A model generated the notes under the pieces. That model did not search any database. It was given only the letters and a program-made list of their open reading frames with translations, and was not told where the DNA came from. From positions 1 to 46,354 of the forward strand of contig LN483080.1 in NCBI GenBank assembly GCA_000935965.1: DNA of 46,354 nt, read 5' to 3'. This DNA comes from Metalysinibacillus saudimassiliensis (GTDB lineage: Bacteria > Bacillota > Bacilli > Bacillales_A > Planococcaceae). This document shows, piece by piece, positions 14,869-22,882 of this stretch (positions within the stretch are counted from its first letter, which is position 1; every line of letters starts with the position of its first letter). The position numbers and the translations under genes are program-made.

Positions 14869-15531
14869 TTATCTACGTAAAATTTTTCGTGAAATTTTAT
14901 TACCTAGCCATTGTGACAGCTGTACTAAAATAATTAAAATAACAACTGTTACAACAATTACGCTCGTATCAAAACGCTGATAGCCATGGGTCATTGCGAC
15001 GTGCCCTAAGCCACCGCCACCTACTGTTCCTGCTACTGCAGAAAAATCAATTAAGCTCACTGTTACAAAAGTTAAACCTAAAATTAATGGTCCTAGTGCC
15101 TCTGGAATGAGCACCGTACGAATAATTTGAAACGGACTAGCGCCCATTGCTTCCGCAGCTTCAATTACACCAGGGTCAATACTGATAAGGTTATTTTCCA
15201 CTACACGCGCTACAACAAATGAGGCTGCAATCGTAATAGGGAAAATCGCTGCTGCTGTACCAATAATTGAACCAACTACGAGGCGGGTTAGTGGCGTTAA
15301 GGCCACTAACAAAATAACAAAGGGTATCGGACGAATAATATTAATGCCTAAGTTTAAAATAAAGGATACCCATTTGTTTTCTAAAATACCGCCCTTGCGT
15401 GTCACAAATAAAGTTAAGCCGATAATCGTACCAATGATTGTACTAAAGGCTAATGTTGTTAATACCATCGTTAGGGTTTCAAATGTAGCCTCTACAATGC
15501 GAGGCCAAAATGTTTGCCAATCTACCTTCAT
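14869..15531 (-). CDS. metI: Methionine ABC transporter permease MetI
   Basis: The 220-residue inner-membrane protein has five hydrophobic segments and the permease coupling motif EAAEAMGASPFQIIRTVLIPEALG (shown as EAAEAMGASP and IIRTVLIPEA). The PFVILLVALTPLTRLVVGSIIGT segment is typical of MetI. Its start overlaps metN by 4 bp. It forms the membrane channel of MetNIQ. Confidence 0.93.
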   Translation of the reverse strand: MKVDWQTFWPRIVEATFETLTMVLTTLAFSTIIGTIIGLTLFVTRKGGILENKWVSFILNLGINIIRPIPFVILLVALTPLTRLVVGSIIGTAAAIFPITIAASFVVARVVENNLISIDPGVIEAAEAMGASPFQIIRTVLIPEALGPLILGLTFVTVSLIDFSAVAGTVGGGGLGHVAMTHGYQRFDTSVIVVTVVILIILVQLSQWLGNKISRKILRR

Positions 15532-16538
15532 GCGACTTGCACCTCCTTCACCTCTACAATTTGTTGCAATTCTTGTAAGACTTGGGCTACTGCAGCTGGC
15601 TGACCTTCAAATGAGACGATCAAATTGCCGAAGAAGCGTTGCTGTAACTCTTTGACTGTGCCGTAAATAATATTGACATCAACATCATGTTTACGCGTAA
15701 TCTTGGATAGCAATGGATCACTTGCACGGTCTCCTTTAAAAATAATGCGATACAATTGTGTATCACTCCACTGCCCCAGCAAATGAGCTGATGGTAAATC
15801 CTGCTCCGTAGCGCGAATGAAACGCTGTGTAGTAGGATGCTGTGGATTTGAAAATGTTTCGAAGACGGTTCCTGTTTCAATAACCTGTCCTTCTTCCATT
15901 ACTGCCACGCGATTGCAAATGGCTTCGATAACTTGCATCTCATGTGTGATAAGCAATACCGTAATACCTAGCTCACGGTTAACCTTTTGGATGAGCTGTA
16001 AAATATCTGCTGTAGTATTAGGGTCAAGTGCTGACGTAGCTTCATCACAAATTAAGATGCTTGGTGACGTTGCTAGTGCTCTTGCTATACCTACACGTTG
16101 CTTTTGCCCACCTGATAATTGCTCTGGATAATGCTTGGCCTTTTCTGTTAAACCAACAAAGGTTAGCAACTCATTAACACGGCGTGTTACCTCGCCTTTA
16201 GCTACTCCTGCAAGCTGTAGTGGGTAAGCAATATTGCCAAACACAGTGCGTGAGGTAAAGAGATTAAAGTTTTGAAAAATCATACCAATGTCTCGGCGTT
16301 GCTCACGCAATTGTTTTTTACTTAGCACTGTAATATCTTGCCCATTAATTGTGACCTTGCCCTCCGTTGGCTCCTCTAGTAAATTGACTAAGCGTAGTAA
16401 TGTACTCTTACCTGCTCCACTAAAGCCAATAATGCCGAAGATGTCGCCTTGCTCAATTGTTAAGTTAACATCCTTAACGGCTGTAACCTCTCGATCCTTA
16501 GTAGTAAATGTTTTAGTAACATTATGAAATGTAATCAT
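15528..16538 (-). CDS. metN: Methionine ABC transporter ATP-binding protein MetN
   Basis: The 336-residue ATPase has Walker A GFSGAGKST (about residues 38-46), signature LSGGQKQRVG, Walker B ILICDEATSALD and the switch His in LLITHEM. Residues about 260-336 form the C-terminal NIL/ACT-like domain that binds methionine and inhibits transport when the cell is replete. Overlap with metI is 4 bp. Its leader is a canonical SAM-I riboswitch, so high SAM turns the operon off. Confidence 0.94.
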   Translation of the reverse strand: MITFHNVTKTFTTKDREVTAVKDVNLTIEQGDIFGIIGFSGAGKSTLLRLVNLLEEPTEGKVTINGQDITVLSKKQLREQRRDIGMIFQNFNLFTSRTVFGNIAYPLQLAGVAKGEVTRRVNELLTFVGLTEKAKHYPEQLSGGQKQRVGIARALATSPSILICDEATSALDPNTTADILQLIQKVNRELGITVLLITHEMQVIEAICNRVAVMEEGQVIETGTVFETFSNPQHPTTQRFIRATEQDLPSAHLLGQWSDTQLYRIIFKGDRASDPLLSKITRKHDVDVNIIYGTVKELQQRFFGNLIVSFEGQPAAVAQVLQELQQIVEVKEVQVA

Positions 16539-16572
16539 ATAGCTGCTCCCTTCTCATATCAGTAGGAGAAAG

Positions 16573-16751
16573 AAAAAAATCCTTCTTTCTCCCATCTATG
16601 AAAAGATGGAAAAAAGAAGGATTCAGAAAATATACCGAACCACTCTTCTCATCTTTCAAACATAGACGTTTGCAGGATTTGGCACAGTGTTAAGAAAACC
16701 TGTTGCCGAGATGTCATAGGGCCTGTCCCTCGATCTCTCTCGATAAGAAAT
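16573..16751 (-). promoter_or_regulatory. SAM-I (S-box) riboswitch with intrinsic terminator, metN leader
   Basis: On the minus strand the aptamer (about 16751-16645) begins TTCTTATCGAGAGAG, continues with GAGGGACAGGCCCTATGA, CGGCAACAGG and GTGCCAAATCCTGCAA, and closes with AGATGAGAA pairing to the first strand. These are the hallmark S-box blocks. A long terminator hairpin (AATCCTTCTTT pairing with AAAGAAGGATT, 16579-16623) and a U run follow, just ahead of metN. SAM binding should favour the terminator and shut off methionine uptake. Confidence 0.96.
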
Positions 16752-16784
16752 TGTGTTGTTATTTAGTTTTTTAAGTTGAGTATC

Positions 16785-16813
16785 ACTTTACAGGCTACTG
16801 TTTTAGAAGTCAA
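16785..16813 (-). promoter_or_regulatory. Promoter of the metNIQ operon
   Basis: TTGACT (16813-16808) and TAAAGT (16790-16785) are 17 nt apart on the minus strand and lie upstream of the S-box aptamer. The promoter starts only 19 bp after the speB stop codon, and no terminator lies between. Confidence 0.7.
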
Positions 16814-16831
16814 CCGTTTTTTGAAAACTTT

Positions 16832-17677
16832 TTATTTTGTAATTGTTAACAGCATCTCACGAATTGTTTTGCAGGCTACGGCTGTAGATGCACCAGACAC
16901 ATCATATTGTGGTGACAATTCCACCACATCTGCAGATACAATATGATTAAGTTGTTGAAATAATTTTATTGCTGCTAACAGCTCTGTATAGCTGATGCCA
17001 CCTGGCTCAGGCGTACCTGTACCAGGAAAAACAGCAGGGTCTAATACATCTAAATCAATCGTAATGTAAACAGGCTTATCCTTCAATTGCTCAATCGTTT
17101 CGGCTAAAGTTGTTAACGTAAATTTTTCGAGATGTGTGTGCGTCTTCGCCCACTCAAACTCCTCACGTGTACCTGAACGAATGCCAAATTGAAAAATACG
17201 ACCATCGCCTAAAAAATCATGGCAGCGACGAATTACTGAAGCATGTGACAATGGCTCACCCATATAATCATCACGCAAATCCGTATGCGCGTCCAAATGA
17301 ATCACATGAAGTTCAGGATATTTTTCATAGGCCGCTTCAATCGCAGGTAGGCTTACTAAATGTTCGCCGCCTACCATATAAAACATTTTATTAGCCGCTA
17401 GCACCTCTGTACAATAATCTTTAATTTGTGTCATCACTGCTTGCGTATTACCAAATGGCAGCTCTAAATCGCCACCATCACAAATCATGACATCTTCTAA
17501 ATCTGCATCCAAATAAGGCGAGTAGGTTTCAAGCCCATAAGAATCAGGTCTAATCGCTTGCATCGCAAAGCGCGTGCCTGGGCGAAAGCTCGTTGTACCA
17601 TCAAAAGGTACACCAAATAATATTGTCTGTGCTTCTTCAAATGAAGCGTCACACCCAATAAATTTTAAATTATTCAT
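16832..17677 (-). CDS. speB: Agmatinase SpeB
   Basis: The 281-residue ureohydrolase splits agmatine into putrescine and urea. The binuclear manganese site is visible in GGEHLVS (first His), HLDAHTDLR (Asp-His-Asp) and TIDLDVLDPA (two Asp), with the SADVVELSPQYD segment closing the site. The start overlaps speE by 8 bp. It is the last gene of the metK-spe operon and completes the arginine-to-putrescine branch begun by SpeA. No intrinsic terminator follows, so transcripts may run into the metN leader. Confidence 0.93.
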   Translation of the reverse strand: MNNLKFIGCDASFEEAQTILFGVPFDGTTSFRPGTRFAMQAIRPDSYGLETYSPYLDADLEDVMICDGGDLELPFGNTQAVMTQIKDYCTEVLAANKMFYMVGGEHLVSLPAIEAAYEKYPELHVIHLDAHTDLRDDYMGEPLSHASVIRRCHDFLGDGRIFQFGIRSGTREEFEWAKTHTHLEKFTLTTLAETIEQLKDKPVYITIDLDVLDPAVFPGTGTPEPGGISYTELLAAIKLFQQLNHIVSADVVELSPQYDVSGASTAVACKTIREMLLTITK

Positions 17678-18518
17678 GCCCTAACTTCTCCCTTACATAG
17701 CTCGGTAATGCAAAGGCACCACGGTGTAAATCCGTATTATAATACTTTGTTTGTAACCCGTAGCTCTGCCATTGTTGCTCATCAATTTGCAGTGGGCTTA
17801 ATGACTTTGAAGCAAAGCCAAATAGCCAGTGACCTGATGGATACGTTGGCATGTGGTATTGGTAAACATGTGTAATTGGGAAGATAGCCTTAATTTTGTG
17901 ATGTGCTTTTTTCATATTTTCGGCATACTCTGCAAAGTAAGGTGACTCATGTTGATTAATCAAAATACCATCATCTGTTAACACACGGTGGCACTCCTCA
18001 TAAAAGGCTGTAGTAAATAAACCCTCACCTACTGAGATAGGGTCAGTAGAGTCTACTAAAATTAAATCAAAAGATTTATCTGCCGCATTTTTTACATAGG
18101 CTAGCCCATCTTCAAAGTGTAGCGTCATACGTGGGTCTTCCTCTACGCCTGCTGCTGTAACAGGTAGGTACTGCTGGCTCAAACGAAAAACACGTTCATC
18201 AATCTCTGCCATTACAACATTTTCGACAAAGCCATAGCGTAATACTTCACGCGCTGTACCGCCATCACCACCACCAATAATTAATACATTTTTGATATTT
18301 GGATTTGTTGCCATCGCAGGATGCACAATCATATCATGGTAAATGAATTCGTCTTTTTCGTTAACCATCATTAGCCCATCTAGCGTAAAGAACGTGCCAA
18401 ACTCCTTACCTTGGTAAAAATCAATTTTTTGAAACGGTGTTTGCTCTGTGTGTAAATGTGCATCATAAGCAATCGAAAATTTACACTCGTCACTCCAGTC
18501 CTCGGTATACCACTTCAT
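17670..18518 (-). CDS. speE: Spermidine synthase SpeE
   Basis: The 282-residue aminopropyltransferase joins decarboxylated SAM and putrescine to give spermidine and methylthioadenosine. The family blocks are VLIIGGGDGGTAREVLRY (dcSAM pocket), LDGLMMVNEKDEFIYHDM (substrate loop), and LILVDSTDPISVGEGLF with the catalytic Asp. Its ATG shares one base with the speD stop, and its 3' end overlaps speB by 8 bp. Length and motif order are those of B. subtilis SpeE. Confidence 0.94.
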   Translation of the reverse strand: MKWYTEDWSDECKFSIAYDAHLHTEQTPFQKIDFYQGKEFGTFFTLDGLMMVNEKDEFIYHDMIVHPAMATNPNIKNVLIIGGGDGGTAREVLRYGFVENVVMAEIDERVFRLSQQYLPVTAAGVEEDPRMTLHFEDGLAYVKNAADKSFDLILVDSTDPISVGEGLFTTAFYEECHRVLTDDGILINQHESPYFAEYAENMKKAHHKIKAIFPITHVYQYHMPTYPSGHWLFGFASKSLSPLQIDEQQWQSYGLQTKYYNTDLHRGAFALPSYVREKLGHE

Positions 18519-18949
18519 TACATAACGCCCTCCAGTTGTACCTTAACTTGAATATTTTTGATTTCCTGCTCTGCATGTAAACGAATTTTATCCGCCATAC
18601 CTCGAGGGATTTCGAATGATTCTGTTTTACTTGCTTTTAATTTTTCAGCTAAATAATCTGCTGCCATCCATGGATTTACAGTCTCTCCGCAAGTATAAAC
18701 ATCTACAGAAGCAAAGCCGTACTCCGGCCATGTATGAATCGTTAAATGCGACTCCTCAATAATGACTGCGCCTGATACGCCGTATGGATTAAAGTGATGA
18801 AATACAGACTCCACAATAGTTGCACCTGAGTAGTCTGCTGCTTCTCGCATATATTGCTCAATTAGTGCATTGTTTTCGATAATTTCACTTGGACAACCAT
18901 AAAACTCAATTAACACGTGACGACCTAATGTACGTAATTCTAATCCCAT
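18518..18949 (-). CDS. speD: S-adenosylmethionine decarboxylase proenzyme SpeD
   Basis: The 143-residue class 1b enzyme cleaves itself between Glu66 and Ser67 in EESHLTIHTWPEYG. Ser67 becomes the pyruvoyl group used to decarboxylate SAM. The His of SHLTIH and the Cys of VDVYTCGE are the conserved proton donors. The gene touches speA at its start and shares one base with speE at its end. It lies between the genes for its substrate (MetK) and its consumer (SpeE). Confidence 0.94.
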   Translation of the reverse strand: MGLELRTLGRHVLIEFYGCPSEIIENNALIEQYMREAADYSGATIVESVFHHFNPYGVSGAVIIEESHLTIHTWPEYGFASVDVYTCGETVNPWMAADYLAEKLKASKTESFEIPRGMADKIRLHAEQEIKNIQVKVQLEGVM

Positions 18950-20436
18950 TATGCATGCTCCTTTATAACTGTAATATGGTGGGCACTCCCGGCCTCCATA
19001 AGTACGTTACCTATTGTTTTATTGTAGTAGTGATACTGCGCGATGACATCGCGTGAGATTTTTTCGCCTGGGATTACGAGTGGTATACCAGGTGGATAAA
19101 TCATCAAAGTATCTGCGCTAATACGCCCCTCTGCCTCATCTATAACAATGGTTTCTTGGCTGGCATAATACGCTTCACGTGGACAGACAACAAGTTCATT
19201 TACCTCATAAGGTGTAACGTGCAGTGATAGCACTGTCATACCTTTAGCATGGTCTTTTTCGATGGCTAGTAGTGCATCTACTAAGCGTTGTAAGCTCCTT
19301 GTTGTATCAGCAGGTGTAATAACTGCCATCACCACATAACCTTCAGCTAATTCCATTTGGATATTGTATTGCTCTTTTAATAATGTATATACCTCAAAGC
19401 CTGTTAACCCTAGACTATTAACACGCACTACTAATTTTGTCATGTCATAATGCTGTGCAAATCGCTCGTTTACATAAGCTTGTTTTAATACTTCATAATG
19501 ACCGCCCGCCTCAATTTGCTTAGTGGCCTGCTTAATAAGTGGTAGCAATTGTGCATAGCGCTCCTTACCATGGCACACTAATTCATGGCGCGCGATATCA
19601 AGTGAGCTCATTAACAAATAGCTCGCACTTGTAGTTTGTAGCATACCTAATACCTTTTGTACGGAAGCCTTAGTAATGCGCTTTGTTTGTAGCAATAATA
19701 ACGAACTCTGCGTTAGTGAGCCTGCTGTTTTATGCATGCTTAACGTTACGGCATCTGCTCCACACGCTAGCGCATCTTTACCATTTGGCATAAAGCCTAA
19801 ATGGGCTCCGTGAGCTCCGTCAACAATGACAGTAATGTTGTGCTGATGTGCAAGTTCACAAATCTCAGTTAACTCACTCATAGCTCCAAAATACGTAGGG
19901 TACGTTACTAACAGTACCTTCGCAGATGGATTTGTAGTGATGGCACGCGCCACACTAGCTACTGATACTCCATGAGCAATACCAAAGTGTACATCCACTT
20001 CGGGCTGAATAAAAATTGGACGTGCACCACTTAAAATAATGCCATCCATGACAGACTTATGCCCATTACGTGGCACTAACAATGTCTCACCTGGTGCACA
20101 CGTTGCCATGATCATAGCTAAAATACCTATCGTCGTACCATTCACTAAAAAGAAGGCCTCATCTGCTCCAAACGCTTCTGCTGCTAGTGACTGCGCTTCA
20201 GCAATCACACCTTGAGGATGACTTAATAAATCTAGCTCCTTCATGGAGTTAACATCTAGCCCTAACACATCCCCAAAAGCTTGTTGCAGTGTATTCGTTG
20301 TAGCCCCCATTTTATGGCCAGGTACATCAAAAGGTGTAACGCCACTTTGACTATAAGTGTGTAAAGCTTCGTACAAAGGCATGCGTTGCTGCGTTAACGG
20401 CACTGATGGCGCTAGCGACAGCACACTTTGCTTCAT
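18949..20436 (-). CDS. speA: Arginine decarboxylase SpeA (fold-type I, Orn/Lys/Arg family)
   Basis: The start is placed at ATG 20436, giving 495 residues. The longer frame from 20496 would overlap metK by 64 bp and lacks a ribosome binding site, whereas TAGGTG precedes 20436 and the ATGA overlap with metK is typical. The PLP lysine is Lys236 in LSMHKTAGS, the cofactor Asp206 lies in VDGAHGAH, and [10 protein letters not shown] is the N-terminal signature. The protein matches the Bacillus SpeA (YaaO-like) arginine decarboxylases, not ornithine decarboxylase wing-domain forms. Agmatinase in the same operon supports arginine as substrate. Confidence 0.88.
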   Translation of the reverse strand: MKQSVLSLAPSVPLTQQRMPLYEALHTYSQSGVTPFDVPGHKMGATTNTLQQAFGDVLGLDVNSMKELDLLSHPQGVIAEAQSLAAEAFGADEAFFLVNGTTIGILAMIMATCAPGETLLVPRNGHKSVMDGIILSGARPIFIQPEVDVHFGIAHGVSVASVARAITTNPSAKVLLVTYPTYFGAMSELTEICELAHQHNITVIVDGAHGAHLGFMPNGKDALACGADAVTLSMHKTAGSLTQSSLLLLQTKRITKASVQKVLGMLQTTSASYLLMSSLDIARHELVCHGKERYAQLLPLIKQATKQIEAGGHYEVLKQAYVNERFAQHYDMTKLVVRVNSLGLTGFEVYTLLKEQYNIQMELAEGYVVMAVITPADTTRSLQRLVDALLAIEKDHAKGMTVLSLHVTPYEVNELVVCPREAYYASQETIVIDEAEGRISADTLMIYPPGIPLVIPGEKISRDVIAQYHYYNKTIGNVLMEAGSAHHITVIKEHA

Positions 20437-21602
20437 TGCGAAACACCTACTGCTACCGCCTGTTGTAAAGCCGCTACTTTTGTAGGTTGCTCCCACGGTA
20501 GCTGTAAATCCGAACGACCAAAATGACCATATGCCGCTGTATCAGCATACATTGGCTGGCGTAAATCTAACATCTCTATAATGCCTGCAGGTGTTAAATC
20601 AAAATTAGCACGAATCGCCTGTAATAATACGTCTTCCGCTACTCTACCTGTACCAAATGTATCAATCGCAATACTGATTGGTTCACTTACACCAATCGCA
20701 TAAGATAATTGAATTTCGCAACGGTCAGCTAGCTTTGCTGCTACAATATTTTTTGCTACAAAACGCGCCGCATAAGCACCTGAGCGATCAACTTTTGTAC
20801 AGTCCTTACCCGAAAACGCTCCGCCACCATGACGCGCCGCTCCGCCGTACGTATCCACAATAATTTTTCGTCCTGTTAAACCTGCATCACCATGCGGGCC
20901 GCCTATCACAAAGCGTCCTGTAGGATTAATTAAAATACGGAATGGTGCTGTAAAACCATAGTCATGTGCTACTGCTTCAATGATTTCGGTAGTCACATAA
21001 GCTTTAAACTGTGCTTCGTTAAAGTCCTCATCATGCTGAATAGACATTAAAATCGTATCGACTTTTGGCTCAGCTGTATAATCTATTGTTACTTGTGACT
21101 TCATATCAGGTCGTGCCCATGTAAAGTCTCCACTTTTACGTAATGCTGATGCTCTACGTACAAGTGCGTGCGCCATCTCAATAGCTAATGGCATAAGATT
21201 TTCAGTTTCGTTGGTCGCATAACCAAACATAATGCCTTGGTCACCCGCGCCAATCGCCTTCGTATCGCTTGAGGCATCAACACCCTGTGCAATATCTGCT
21301 GATTGTGTATGCACAAGCACACGTACCTCACAAGTTGCACCATCAATGCCATATGCTTCGTCAGTATAGCCAATTTGTTGTAATGTTTGTCGTGCAATTT
21401 GTTCAATGTCTAGCGTTGCGTTTGTTGTTATCTCACCGCCAACAATGACACAATTTGTCGTTGTAAAAACTTCACATGCCACACGTGAGTATGGATCCTG
21501 TGCCAATGCAGCATCTAACACTGCATCAGAAATTTGATCTGCAATTTTGTCTGGGTGACCTTCCGCCACAGACTCCGATGTAAATAAAATTTTCTCAACC
21601 AA
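20433..21602 (-). CDS. metK: S-adenosylmethionine synthetase MetK
   Basis: The 389-residue enzyme makes SAM from methionine and ATP. The methionine/ATP loop [22 protein letters not shown] is near the start, [16 protein letters not shown] follows (the flexible loop), and [23 protein letters not shown] is the P-loop-like motif. It is the first gene of a five-gene transcription unit that ends in speB. A consensus promoter (21870-21842) and a 230-nt structured leader with a terminator precede it. In B. subtilis the same gene is S-box controlled, but the leader here is not a recognisable canonical S-box. Confidence 0.95.
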   Translation of the reverse strand: MVEKILFTSESVAEGHPDKIADQISDAVLDAALAQDPYSRVACEVFTTTNCVIVGGEITTNATLDIEQIARQTLQQIGYTDEAYGIDGATCEVRVLVHTQSADIAQGVDASSDTKAIGAGDQGIMFGYATNETENLMPLAIEMAHALVRRASALRKSGDFTWARPDMKSQVTIDYTAEPKVDTILMSIQHDEDFNEAQFKAYVTTEIIEAVAHDYGFTAPFRILINPTGRFVIGGPHGDAGLTGRKIIVDTYGGAARHGGGAFSGKDCTKVDRSGAYAARFVAKNIVAAKLADRCEIQLSYAIGVSEPISIAIDTFGTGRVAEDVLLQAIRANFDLTPAGIIEMLDLRQPMYADTAAYGHFGRSDLQLPWEQPTKVAALQQAVAVGVSQ

Positions 21603-21641
21603 AATACGACACTCCTTGAATTAAAAGGTTATTTTGCGCAC

Positions 21642-21818
21642 AAAAAAAGCTCTCCCTACAACCAAAGGAAAGCTTCGATGTCATAATCAGCTGCTTATCC
21701 TCTTATCGTTCGCAAAGCGGAAAACTTTGCGCTCAGGCTGGGCCCCAGTCCTTAACTATTAGCTAAGTTGGTTTGCCACCGTATCTTCGACCCCTCGTCT
21801 CAACGGCTATTAATAAGA
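21642..21818 (-). promoter_or_regulatory. Structured leader of metK with terminator; possible divergent SAM-clan riboswitch
   Basis: On the minus strand TCTTAT (21818-21813) can close with ATAAGA (21706-21701) to form a 118-nt domain. Inside are CCGT/ACGG around a GAC..GTC hairpin with a possible kink, GGCAAACC, an AACC..AAGG hairpin and a perfect CGCAAAG/CTTTGCG hairpin. This order mimics P1-P4 of SAM-I, but the signature blocks (AGGGACNGGCCC, GCTAAATCC) are absent. A terminator (AAGCTTTCC/GGGAGAGCTT plus U run, 21675-21642) follows. Regulation by premature termination is well supported. The ligand is inference. Confidence 0.7.
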
Positions 21819-21841
21819 TAGACTTTATTTATGCTGACCAC

Positions 21842-21870
21842 ATCATATGTGATTTTATTTTATATGTCAA
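21842..21870 (-). promoter_or_regulatory. Promoter of metK-spe operon
   Basis: TTGACA (21870-21865), a 17-nt A/T-rich spacer and TATGAT (21847-21842) form a near-consensus housekeeping promoter. Transcription should start near 21835, leaving a leader of about 230 nt. Confidence 0.85.
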
Positions 21871-21950
21871 CGCATTTTTCTGAAAAATTTTTCATTTCCT
21901 ATTAAAGTGTTTTTCCCATGATTATCGTGTCTAGCTAAGCGCTTTTTGCA

Positions 21951-22880
21951 TTAATCCACTTTCTTTTTTGACCAAATTGTCGCAATAATTGGTCCCGAAA
22001 TATTATGCCATACTGCGCCAAATGTACTCGGTAACGCCGCTAACGGTCCTAAGTGAGCGGTTGCTAAAGCCACACCTAACCCAGAGTTTTGCATACCTAC
22101 CTCAATAGCTAATGCACGTTGATCGCTGACACTTAATTTACATAGCTTGCCGACATAGTAGCCAATAATTAAACCTGCTGTATTGTGTAAAAATACGGCA
22201 AAGAATACAAGTAACCCTGCTGTTGCAATTGTTTCTTGGTTTTTTGATACAACAGCCCCTACAATGATGATGATGGCAGCTACTGAAATTAATGGCACAA
22301 CTGCAATACTTTTTTGTACAAGTGTTGGTGCAAACTTACGCACAACAATACCTAAAATAATCGGTACAATAATTACTTGAATAATCATAATGAACATTGA
22401 CTTAGCATCTACTGGCATCCACTGCCCTGCAAATAATAGCAGTAAAAGTGGCGTCATAATTGGCGCTAGCAAAGTGGATACTGATGTCATTGTAATTGAC
22501 AGTGGTACGTTTCCTTTAGCTAAATACACCATAACATTTGACGCTGTGCCACCTGGTACTGAGCCTAGTAACACTAAACCAGCTGCTAACTCTGGTGGTA
22601 ATTTTAACAAGTATGCAATAGCAAGAGCTGCCAATGGCATAACTGTAAACTGTGCTACTACGCCGACTAGTACAGCAAGCGGACGTGTAAGCACAAGTTT
22701 AAAATCTGTGGCGCTAAGCGTAAGCCCCATCCCAAACATTACAACACCAAGTAAAAGTGAAATATATGAGCCTAGTGGTAAGAAGGGTGCTGGTACAAAG
22801 TATGCCAATATAGCCATTCCCATTACTAGAAGCGCAAAATATTTGCCCGCAAGTGAACTAATCGTCGCTAGTAGCTTCAT
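21951..22880 (-). CDS. Bile acid:sodium symporter (BASS) family transporter
   Basis: The 309-residue protein has nine to ten hydrophobic helices and the BASS signature: GVVMFGMGLTLSATDFKLV, AAGLVLLGSVPGGTASNVMVYLAKG (crossover with Pro), and VGMQNSGLGVALATAHL near residue 265. The family moves organic anions such as pantoate, bile acids or keto acids with sodium. It begins 2 nt after the GlcD-like oxidase gene, so the two are one operon and a 2-hydroxy acid or its keto product may be the cargo. It is unrelated at gene-context level to the BASS/ACR3 gene at 11031. Confidence 0.85.
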   Translation of the reverse strand: MKLLATISSLAGKYFALLVMGMAILAYFVPAPFLPLGSYISLLLGVVMFGMGLTLSATDFKLVLTRPLAVLVGVVAQFTVMPLAALAIAYLLKLPPELAAGLVLLGSVPGGTASNVMVYLAKGNVPLSITMTSVSTLLAPIMTPLLLLLFAGQWMPVDAKSMFIMIIQVIIVPIILGIVVRKFAPTLVQKSIAVVPLISVAAIIIIVGAVVSKNQETIATAGLLVFFAVFLHNTAGLIIGYYVGKLCKLSVSDQRALAIEVGMQNSGLGVALATAHLGPLAALPSTFGAVWHNISGPIIATIWSKKKVD

Positions 22881-22882
22881 AA

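Noticed and set aside
21642..21835. T-box leader for metK
   Set aside because: There is no T-box sequence (TGGNACCGCG type), no specifier loop and no stem I pattern.
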